Below, in pieces: positions 54,394-62,500 of a stretch of DNA of 64,000 nt. Under the pieces are notes generated by a model. The model saw only the letters and a program-made list of their open reading frames with translations, was not told the DNA's origin and did not search any database. A program made the position numbers and the translations under genes. Numbering within the stretch: the first letter of the stretch is position 1; every line of letters begins with the position of its first letter. Source of the stretch: Mariniblastus fucicola (lineage in GTDB: Bacteria; Planctomycetota; Planctomycetia; Pirellulales; Pirellulaceae); assembly GCF_008087665.1 (NCBI RefSeq), contig NZ_CP042912.1:1302001-1366000 (forward strand), written 5' to 3'.

Positions 54394-54729
54394 ATGAAAA
54401 AGATAACACTCGCCGATGAACCAGATTTTGCACCGATCGCTGGCTATCGGGCAAAGATGATCCATTCGGATCAAATGTCGATTGCCCACTGGACGGTCGA
54501 GCCAGGTTACGAGCTTCCCGAGCACTCGCATCCGCATGAGCAGATTACGAACATCATTGAAGGGGAGTTCATTCTGGTGCTTGAGGGCGAAGAAATCCAT
54601 CTTTCCGTTGGCGAGTCGCTGGTGATTCCGGGTGGCGCAAAGCATTCAGGAAAGTCGTTGACGGATTGCAAGATTATTGACGTCTGGAACCCGCCGCGGG
54701 ATGATTATCGCCAGAACCCCAACGGCTGA
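54394..54729 (+). CDS. Small cupin-domain protein
   Basis: A 111-residue single cupin. The metal-binding histidines lie in YELPEHSHPHEQITNIIEGE (motif 1, two spaced His and Glu) and in GGAKHSGKS (motif 2). This resembles small sugar- or metal-binding cupins of unknown substrate. The ATG at 54394 is preceded by a hydrophobic-looking stretch of intergenic DNA but no strong ribosome-binding site. It faces the tRNA-Ser gene. Confidence 0.85.
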   Translation: MKKITLADEPDFAPIAGYRAKMIHSDQMSIAHWTVEPGYELPEHSHPHEQITNIIEGEFILVLEGEEIHLSVGESLVIPGGAKHSGKSLTDCKIIDVWNPPRDDYRQNPNG

Positions 54730-54763
54730 TGACGGCGAGGATGTCTGGTTCAGGTCGGCGCAA

Positions 54764-54792
54764 GAAAAAAGCGTGCTGAATGAACAGCACGC
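54764..54792 (-). terminator. Intrinsic terminator of tRNA-Ser
   Basis: GCGTGCTG and CAGCACGC pair perfectly over eight bases with a six-base loop (54771-54792), followed on the leftward strand by TTTTTTC. It ends the tRNA-Ser transcript 17 bases after the mature 3' end. Confidence 0.9.
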
Positions 54793-54808
54793 CTTGATTC
54801 TGTTGGAG

Positions 54809-54897
54809 CGGAGACGACAGGATTCGAACCTGCGGAACAGTTTGACCCGTTCACCTAATTAGCAATCAGGCGCTTTCGACCACTCAGCCACATCTCC
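54809..54897 (-). tRNA. tRNA-Ser (anticodon GCT)
   Basis: An 89-base tRNA read leftward. The acceptor stem GGAGATG pairs with CGTCTCC, the discriminator is G, the D-arm is GCTGAGTGGTC, the anticodon loop TTGCTAA carries GCT, the long variable arm is typical of Ser, and the T-arm has GGTTCGAATCC. The 3' CCA is not encoded. It reads AGC/AGU codons. Confidence 0.97.
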
Positions 54898-54983
54898 GGT
54901 CAGGCGATAATTTGACAGATCGCCCCTGCTTTATCAAGACGTAAAGAGCGAAAACAGGTTCGCTCGATTTCCAAACCCTTGCT

Positions 54984-54996
54984 TAGGCTTCCAGCC
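54984..54996 (-). repeat. Short dispersed repeat, inverted partial copy
   Basis: TAGGCTTCCAGCC is the exact reverse complement of the inner GGCTGGAAGCCTA of copy 1 at 45641, and stands 32 bases before copy 2, so the two could pair in a transcript. Confidence 0.5.
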
Positions 54997-55027
54997 CGGA
55001 ATTGCAAGGAATGGAGCGTCGTCTCAC

Positions 55028-55060
55028 GCGATCACAGGGCTCGAAGCCTATGCCGCCACG
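55028..55060 (+). repeat. Short dispersed repeat, copy 2
   Basis: GCGATCACAGGGCTCGAAGCC and TATGCCGCCACG match copy 1 at 45641-45672 with one insertion and two or three substitutions. It lies downstream of the S9 peptidase gene, again at the end of a transcription unit. Confidence 0.6.
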
Positions 55061-55113
55061 ATCCAGCCCATACAATCATGGGCTGGAACTCAATTCCGTC
55101 GCGGAGCCGTTTT

Positions 55114-57261
55114 TTACTTTAGCTCTCGTGCCAGCCAATCGAAGAACACGCGATGCCAGAGCACGCCGTTTTGCGGGCTCTGAACCCAGTGGCCTTCCTC
55201 CGGGAAGTACAGAAATCGCGAAGGCACGTCGTTCACCTGAGCCGCCGTGAAAGCCTCCATTCCCTGCGTGACCGGAACCCGGAAATCTTTCTGGCCGTGG
55301 ATCACCAACAGCGGCGTCTTCCAGTTCTTCACGAAGTTGTGCGGCGAGAACAAGTCGTACTCCTTCTTGATCGCGTCGCTTTTCCAATAGGGTCCGCCCA
55401 AATCCCAGTTCACGAAAAACAACTCCTCGGTCGAACCGTACATGGACTCAAGGTTGAACACGCCGCAGTGAGCGATCATCGTCTTGAACCGATCGCCGCC
55501 GTTGCCCATCAACCAGTAAACCGTGTAACCACCAAAGCTCGCGCCGATCGCGCCAACTTTGTCCTTGTTGATGTAGGGCTCAGCCATCATCGCGTCCGTG
55601 GCTGAGAGGATATCCTTCATCGCCTGTCCGCCCCAGTCGCCACTGATGTCATCGTTCCACTTGCGACCAAAGCCCGGCAATCCACGACGGTTCGGAGCAA
55701 CCACGACGTAGCCCTGCGCCGCCATCAAGTGGAAGTTCCAACGGTAGGAGAACCACTGTCCGATTTGGCCCTGCGGACCGCCTTGGCAGTAAGTCAACAT
55801 CGGCCACTTCTTGCCGTCGTCTTTCTTGAAGCCCGGCGGATAGGCGACCCAACAGTGAATCTTTTGACCATCGGTCGCGTCCACGAAACGTTCCTCAATC
55901 GTGGCAACTTCCAGACCTTCATAGACGTCGTCGTTGATGTGAGAGAGCACTTTGTCGTCACCCGATTCGACGTTCAGCAATGTCAATTCGTTGGGGCGAA
56001 TCATGTTCATCTTCGTCGCGATCGCAGACTTTCCATCCGGAAGAAAATCAACGACATGCCAGTTGAACTGGCCACTGGTGACCTGTCGTTTGGTGCCTGG
56101 AGATTCCAGTCCGATTTCAAACATCTGATCGGTGCCGCGATACTCCGACGCAAATGCGATCTTTTGCGAATCAGGCGTCCAATGAATTCCGTTCGCGTTC
56201 TGGTCCAGGCCAATGGTCAGCTCACGCATCGTGCCGCTTTCGCGCTCGATCAGCATGATACGATTTCGGTCCGACTCAAAACCGGCTCGTTCCATCGACT
56301 GAAACGCCAGCCACTTTCCATCGGGCGAGTAAACCGGATCTTTGTCGTAGCCAGGCATCTCGCCAGTCAGGTTTTTCTTCTCGCCAGATTCAACGTTCAC
56401 GATCCAAACGTTCGAGTCCGTGGACTCTTCCCATTTTTCGGTGTCCTTGAGCGTGTAAGCGATCTCTTTTCCGTCGGGCGACCAGTTAAATTGCTCGCTG
56501 CCACCAAACGGCGGGACAGGACAATCGGCTTTGATGCCTTCCATCAAATCCTTGCCATCACCGGCTTTCCCATCGGCGATCGCGGCGACGTGCAAGTGCG
56601 TGTACTTGTAGTCGTGCCAGGCGTTCCAGTGGCGATACATCAAATCGTCGATGATGCGCGCGTCGGCTTCGGGGAGGTCTTCGTAGAGTTCGTTGACGGT
56701 TTTGTCGAGCTTGACGTCTTGCGTGTAAGCAATGTGCTTGCCGGTCGGCGAGACTTTCAAATTCGAGATTCCATCCTCGAGAGCCGAGACTTGCGTTAGC
56801 TCGCCAGAGCCAACGTCGATCGACCAGGCTTGCGGCGCGTCGGAGTGATCTTCGTCCTCATCCTCCTCTTCGTCGTCATCTGCTGCGTCGCTATCTTCTT
56901 CATCGTCTTTGCCTTCCATGCCTTCGAAAAACAATGTGGCCGAATCGCCCTCGCCAACCCATTGAATCGAACCGACCGAACTCCAGCTATCGAGCAACGT
57001 CTTCGTGCTGCCGTCGTCCAGCTTCATCAGGAACAACGAGGACTTGCCTTTGTTGTCGGCCAGAACGTAACGCCGAACCGTGTAGGCCAGATGCGTGCCA
57101 TCCGGAGAAAGCGTCGCTTCGCCCAAACGTCCTAGTTTCCAGAGCAGTTCTGGCGTTAGAGTCTTCGTTTCGGTGGCTGATTCAGCAGCCTCCTGGGCGA
57201 CGTTGGTTTGTTGCAGGCAGGCCAACAGGACCAGCAGTGCAACGCTCAAGATGCGATTCAT
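55114..57261 (-). CDS. Secreted S9-family prolyl oligopeptidase/dipeptidyl peptidase
   Basis: A 715-residue enzyme from ATG 57261, which has a GGAGAGAG ribosome-binding site. A signal peptide (LSVALLVLLACLQQTNVAQ) leads to a seven-bladed propeller of WD-like and TolB-like repeats (SPDGTHLAYTVRR; SPDGKWLAFQSM), then the alpha/beta hydrolase domain with the catalytic triad: Ser in GASFGGYTVYW, Asp in GQKDFRVPVTQG and His in EEGHWVQ. Propellers admit only short peptides. A very acidic insert (about residues 118-143, mostly Asp/Glu) sits in the first propeller blades and is unusual. The enzyme probably acts in the periplasm. Confidence 0.93.
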   Translation of the reverse strand: MNRILSVALLVLLACLQQTNVAQEAAESATETKTLTPELLWKLGRLGEATLSPDGTHLAYTVRRYVLADNKGKSSLFLMKLDDGSTKTLLDSWSSVGSIQWVGEGDSATLFFEGMEGKDDEEDSDAADDDEEEDEDEDHSDAPQAWSIDVGSGELTQVSALEDGISNLKVSPTGKHIAYTQDVKLDKTVNELYEDLPEADARIIDDLMYRHWNAWHDYKYTHLHVAAIADGKAGDGKDLMEGIKADCPVPPFGGSEQFNWSPDGKEIAYTLKDTEKWEESTDSNVWIVNVESGEKKNLTGEMPGYDKDPVYSPDGKWLAFQSMERAGFESDRNRIMLIERESGTMRELTIGLDQNANGIHWTPDSQKIAFASEYRGTDQMFEIGLESPGTKRQVTSGQFNWHVVDFLPDGKSAIATKMNMIRPNELTLLNVESGDDKVLSHINDDVYEGLEVATIEERFVDATDGQKIHCWVAYPPGFKKDDGKKWPMLTYCQGGPQGQIGQWFSYRWNFHLMAAQGYVVVAPNRRGLPGFGRKWNDDISGDWGGQAMKDILSATDAMMAEPYINKDKVGAIGASFGGYTVYWLMGNGGDRFKTMIAHCGVFNLESMYGSTEELFFVNWDLGGPYWKSDAIKKEYDLFSPHNFVKNWKTPLLVIHGQKDFRVPVTQGMEAFTAAQVNDVPSRFLYFPEEGHWVQSPQNGVLWHRVFFDWLARELK

Positions 57262-57405
57262 AATTCTCTCTCCAGTAAATCCGAATGGTTCGCAGATCAA
57301 TATAAGCCATGAATCAAGTCGAATCCATGATGGCAACAGGTTCCGCCGACGGCTGCGAATGGAGTATCATGGATGACGTTCCCGTCCCTGACCCCGAGAG
57401 ATTCG

Positions 57406-58233
57406 ATGCGAGTTTCAGCATTGTTTGCGATGATCGTTTTGGCATTGATCGCGATGCATTCGCCAACGTCCACCGTTTTCGCGTCACCGATTCCTGTTGC
57501 AATTCAGGACGACGTGATGGATGGCGCGTCGACGTGGAAAATTGACAATGAGCATACATCGATCGTCTGTTCGGTCAGCCATTTCGGGCTCAGCTTTATC
57601 TACGGACGATTCAATCAGTGTGCCGGATCGGTAGAGATGGACTTTCAAAATCCGGATTCCACAAAGTTTCGATTCGAGATTGATCCAGACTCGATCGATT
57701 CGAACAACGCGTCGCGTGATGTTCAACTCCGCGGTCCAACGTGTCTCGATGCAGCTCAATATGAAACGATCACTTTCGAGAGCATCGCGGTCAAGTCAGT
57801 CGACAAGCCCGCGGCGGCGGGGAAGACGAAACGAACGTTTGAGGTCGAGGGGAATCTGACGCTGCATGGTGAAACTCGAAAGATCACGATGCCGATTGAA
57901 CTACTGGCGATGGGGAACGGACCCGAAGGGAAAATGCGTTGTGGATTCATGTCGCGGTTTGTCGTTCGGCGAAGCGATTTCGGGATCGACGCGCTACCGA
58001 AATCCGTTGGGGACAGCGTGGCGGTGACGTTTTGTTTTCAAGCCGTCCATCAGCAGCCTGAGCCTGAGGAAAAAGTCGAGGCGGTCGAGTTTGATGGTGA
58101 CGATGTCTCGAAATCGCGGTTTGGCGAAGACGCTGACCGCAGGCGATTGAATGAACTGTTTCGTGAGCCTGATGATACGACAGTTCAGCCTGACGAATCT
58201 GGTTCGGACGAAATCACGGGCGAAGATAAATGA
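57406..58233 (+). CDS. Secreted YceI-family protein
   Basis: About 275 residues. A signal peptide (ALFAMIVLALIAMHSPTSTVFA) is followed by a YceI lipocalin-like barrel: ASTWKIDNEHTSIVCSVSHFG, FNQCAGSVEMDF, TFEVEGNLTLHGETRKI and DFGIDALP. The C-terminal 60 residues are an acidic tail rich in Asp and Glu absent from ordinary YceI. The family binds isoprenoid quinones or amides. The ATG at 57406 is chosen over 57373 because the signal peptide begins there. It overlaps the next gene by four bases (ATGA), so they are coupled. Confidence 0.9.
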   Translation: MRVSALFAMIVLALIAMHSPTSTVFASPIPVAIQDDVMDGASTWKIDNEHTSIVCSVSHFGLSFIYGRFNQCAGSVEMDFQNPDSTKFRFEIDPDSIDSNNASRDVQLRGPTCLDAAQYETITFESIAVKSVDKPAAAGKTKRTFEVEGNLTLHGETRKITMPIELLAMGNGPEGKMRCGFMSRFVVRRSDFGIDALPKSVGDSVAVTFCFQAVHQQPEPEEKVEAVEFDGDDVSKSRFGEDADRRRLNELFREPDDTTVQPDESGSDEITGEDK

Positions 58234-58676
58234 ACTCAATCGAAGCCGCTGGCTCCGGTTCATCCAAAGGCTTCCCAGGATGGTGGCGAGTCGTTTTGGC
58301 CATTGCCGCCGTCTACAACCTGATCGCCGGTTTCGCGATGATCGTGTTTTACCACGAAGGTTTTCGAGGGCTGGGGCTCGAAAAGACCGCGTTCAATCTG
58401 CCGATCCAGTTGGTGGGAATGTGTGTTGCACTGTTTGGAGTCGGCTATTGGATTGTCAGCCGTAACCCTGTCGAAAACCGTAACGTGCTGTTGCTGGGAA
58501 TGCTCAGCAAAGCCATCGGTCCGCTGCTGGCGGTTCGCTACATTCTTCGCGGCGATCTTCCAGTTTGGATTTTGATCGTGTTTTTCTTTGCTGACTTAAT
58601 CTACCTCGTGCCGTTTTGGTTAATTTATTCGCGTTGCCGATCGTTGGTAACTCAAGCACGAAGCAGAACGGCGTAG
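58230..58676 (+). CDS. Small four-helix membrane protein
   Basis: A 148-residue protein with four membrane helices (WWRVVLAIAAVYNLIAGFAMI; PIQLVGMCVALFGVGYWIV; LLLGMLSKAIGPLLAV; VWILIVFFFADLIYLVPFW). It is translated from a start overlapping the YceI stop, so it very likely works with that protein; a role as a membrane anchor or quinone-related partner is inference. No known family was recognised. Confidence 0.75.
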   Translation: MNSIEAAGSGSSKGFPGWWRVVLAIAAVYNLIAGFAMIVFYHEGFRGLGLEKTAFNLPIQLVGMCVALFGVGYWIVSRNPVENRNVLLLGMLSKAIGPLLAVRYILRGDLPVWILIVFFFADLIYLVPFWLIYSRCRSLVTQARSRTA

Positions 58677-58703
58677 TCGAATAAGTCTCGAACAGGAAGT
58701 TTG

Positions 58704-59387
58704 ATGAGTTCCGTTTCCATTTCAGTTGATTCCCACCCAAGCCTTGATTTGGCGGCTTTCGTTTTGCAAAACGCATCGGAGTCGGGATCGCAAGGCAATG
58801 TGTTCAGTTTGTTTTCGCTCGCTGACGATGCAATCGCGAAAAGCCCTTTCGAAATTCACTCCGATCCACAGCGCTACGATACCGTAAAGTCCGCCGTCCG
58901 TGACCTGTTACGTCATGCAGGCTACAAGCCAACCGGGCGAGGGAAACCGGCGTCCGAGTATTTGGTCAAAGCCGCAGGCAGCGGAAAGCTGAATTCGATC
59001 AATCCAGTCGTCGACGCTTTAAATGTCGTTTCGTTGCACAGCGGATTGCCAATCAGCGTTGTCGATTTGGCCAAGTGCCATTTCGAAAGTGGTGCTCTCC
59101 GAGTGGCGATCGCGCCGGAGAATTCAGAATACGTATTCAATGCCTCCGGGCAAACGATCAAGCTCGATGGTTTGCTCTGTCTGTTCGACGACGAAGGGCC
59201 CTGCGCGAACGCAGTAAAGGATTCGCAGCGAACAAAAACGAACGACCAAACGGTGTGTTCGCTTGTTTTGATCTGGGGAACGAATGAGCTGTCAGGTCAT
59301 GCCGCAAAAACAGCGGCCTGGTTTCGCGAATTGATTGAGAAACACGGGCTGGGCGAAGTTGAAAACGTTGAATTTCTTGTCCCGTAA
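58704..59387 (+). CDS. Stand-alone B3/B4 tRNA-binding-domain protein
   Basis: A 227-residue cytoplasmic protein. Its core (about residues 60-190) is the B3/B4 domain that occurs inside the beta subunit of phenylalanyl-tRNA synthetase; the run VKSAVRDLLRHAGYKPTG followed by PVVDALNVVSLHSGLPISV fits well. Stand-alone versions are thought to act in tRNA proofreading, removing mischarged amino acids in trans. The ATG at 58704 has GGAA six bases upstream. It lies 27 bases after the membrane-protein gene and may share its transcript by chance rather than function. Confidence 0.82.
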   Translation: MSSVSISVDSHPSLDLAAFVLQNASESGSQGNVFSLFSLADDAIAKSPFEIHSDPQRYDTVKSAVRDLLRHAGYKPTGRGKPASEYLVKAAGSGKLNSINPVVDALNVVSLHSGLPISVVDLAKCHFESGALRVAIAPENSEYVFNASGQTIKLDGLLCLFDDEGPCANAVKDSQRTKTNDQTVCSLVLIWGTNELSGHAAKTAAWFRELIEKHGLGEVENVEFLVP

Positions 59388-59537
59388 TTGGCTCAAGTTT
59401 GCGAGGCAGGCATCAGGAACCATCCATCATTAAAAACGTGACAAGCCGATTGATTTGATATATCCTCAAGATTCACTGTCTGCATCGGATGGAACGGGGC
59501 AAGCGAGCAGACGCCTGTGAAAAGGACAAATCAGCCG

Positions 59538-62500
59538 ATGTTACGATTCCAAACCAACGTTTTCGTTGCACTGTTTGTTATTTTTCTCACTTCTCAACTG
59601 TTGTCGAATCATTGCCGACTTGATGTTGTTTCTGCATCGGCTGTCTTCCCGATTTTGACGTCGGAGACTCGTGATGATCTTCAAAAAGCAGACGAACTTT
59701 TTGATCAGCAACAGTGGTCCGAAGCGAGGACGCTGTATGAATCGGTCAAAGCACTTGACATTGAGACGCAGCTCCATATTGTCAATCGCACCATCACTTG
59801 TTCGATGGAACTTGAAGAATGGTTGGTCGCACTGAAACGTGCTGTTCAGTTCAGGCAATCACAACGACTTCAAATTTGGTCGGACCAGGCTTACTGGCCT
59901 CAAGACGATCACAAACTCAATGTGCTGTTGGGCTACATCGGACATCTTGAAGAGTCCCGAAAACTGTTGATCGCGATTCGTGATGGATCTCCTGCCGGGA
60001 AACGCGACGAATTTCAGATCCGTCTTGATGAGGAATCCATATCACTCAATTTTGAGTTGTTGAGAGCTCTTGATCCGGACAATGTCCGTCCTCGTAAAAG
60101 TTGGGGATGGGACACTGGCTATGAGAGAATTGATTGGTGGTGGGAAGGTGTCCAGTCAGCTGACGCGGATCGTCGCTACTTTCGTCACAGCAGAGGTGTT
60201 CCCATTAACGATGATCAACGACCAGCATTTTTGAAAACTCCGGACAACTACGACTCAGGACTAACCCGCGCAAAGAAAATACTGTTTCTGCTCAATGAGA
60301 TTCAGACGCTTGATCATTCCAGGTCAAAAAAACATCTTGCCCGGACGCTTCTTCATCGCGCCGATCTGAATCGGCGGCTATACGGACCAATCCACGATCC
60401 TGCGTGGTATGACGCTGTCTTCTATTATCAATACGCGGATCGTCCAACCTTTGGGCGAGGTCGCGATCAAGCAGATCTGAAGCCGCTGCGAAACCTTGAT
60501 GACAATGAAGCAAGACTGATTGTTAATCACAAGTTGCGAGTGATTACGCTGCCCGACGCAGAGAGTCCAATTGCGATTTGGCGTCGAGTTGAAAGGCTGA
60601 ACCCCAAAAGTGAGTTGGCTGTCGAAGCCATGTATCGGCGAGCCTTGTATTATCAGAATCGTCGACAGTTCTCGAAAGCGAAAGAACTCTATCAACGAAT
60701 CGTCGACGACTTTGGAAAGCATGACCGAGCCGAAGTTGCGAAACTTCAAATCGGTCATATCGACAGTGCCAATGTTTTATTGGGCAAAACGGGAGTTTAC
60801 TCGGCCAGTATCAAGCCAACGCTTTGGTTTGCATGCCGCAACACTGCGAAAGTTGAATTTACCGCTCGCAAAGTTGATCTCAAAGCATATTTGGTCGATC
60901 GCGAGAAGTCCGGTAATTGGTGGGAAGTTGCCTACCTTGGCTACGACATTTTTAGTGAATGGAGTGACGACAACGAAGAGCTGGAACCTTTTGTTAGTGA
61001 CGACACTTATGCGCAGTGGGTTGAGTCTTCACCCGTTTCAGACCTGGTCGAGTCCCACTCAACGCAGGCACCACTGGCCGAGGCGGGCGCCTATGTCATT
61101 GAAGCAAGAGTTCCGGGATCGAAAAATATTTCGCGTGGTCTTGTCATAGTTTCTGGAGTGACGATCATCCAGAAGAAGACGGACGGCAAAGTGATGGTTT
61201 GGGCAATTGATTCTGAATCGGGAAGGCCGCTTGCCGATCAGAAAATGAATTTGATCAGTTCCAAATCGCGACACAACTGGAAAACCGCACAGACGGATTC
61301 GGACGGTGTCATGTTTTTCAAAGACGAAGACGACAGCTTTGTCTTCCTAGAAACAGACGAAGGTGATGTTGCGTTTTGCGAAATCGAACGCATTGGTAAA
61401 TCTTACGATAAAGAGGTTGGTTATGCCGAGTTTGCAATTACCGATCGGCCACTCTATCGGCCCGGAGACGAAATCAATTTTCGGGTATGGACACGTGAAA
61501 TTTTGGATCGGAAGTACTTGCCTGCCAAGGCAGGAACGGAGGTTCAGGTTCATGTTGATGGGCCCAGCTATAACGATCGGGTCAAAACATTCAATCTCGT
61601 GACTGACGATTCCGGAAGCGTGTCGGGATCGTTCCGTCTCAATAGCGAATCACCCCTGGGTGAATACCGTCTGCAGGTTGAGCGATCGGGGGATCGTTGG
61701 CCCAGTACTGCCAGCGAGTTCCGGATCGAAGAATATAAAAAACCTGAATTCAAAGTCGACGTGACTCCGTCGGCGGAAACTGTGCAGCTTGGCAAACCAG
61801 CCAAGGCTGCCATCAAGGCAGCGTATTACACGGGTGAGCCTGTTTCGAGCGGCAGCGTCAAATATCATGTTCTGCTTCGCCGTCACACATCTTATTTCGC
61901 GCCGCCAACCGAATGGGATTGGCTTTACGGAGTCGGATTTGGTGATGTTGAATGGCTGTATCCATGGCTCGGCGATCAAGTTGCGGCCAACGAAAGTGAT
62001 TGGGAAGAAGACCATTGGCGATTCTCGTGGGGTGAGGAAGAACCTGCGGAAATGATCTCAAAAGGAGAGGTTCAACTAAATGAGGATGGATACGCCGAAG
62101 TCGTTGTCGACACTTCCGAATTCAATCGTGATTCAGAGTACCAAATCGAAGTGGTCGCCAATGTCACCGATGAAAGTCGTCGCAGCATTAAAGGAACGGG
62201 ATATGTCGTCGTCGCGCCGCAACCTTTCACTGTGTTCCTGGGTCTGGATCGTGGCTGGTATCAGGCAGGAGACACAGTAGCGTTAGAACTCAACGCTCGA
62301 ACAACAAACAACATCGGTGTGCCGACGACAGGCGTACTAAAGCTCTACGAAATTTTGCCGAAAGACCCAGACGATGCAGTGGATTCAGGCGAAAGTCATG
62401 TATTCGAAAAACGGGTCACGCAACATTTCGATATCAGAACGGATCATGAGGGTAAGGCCACGGTTTCGTTTGGCCTGCCAGACGAAGGCCTGTATCGATT

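Noticed and set aside
55729-56799. Rightward open frame (356 codons) opposite the S9 peptidase
   Set aside because: Antisense shadow; the leftward frame has an intact catalytic triad and signal peptide.
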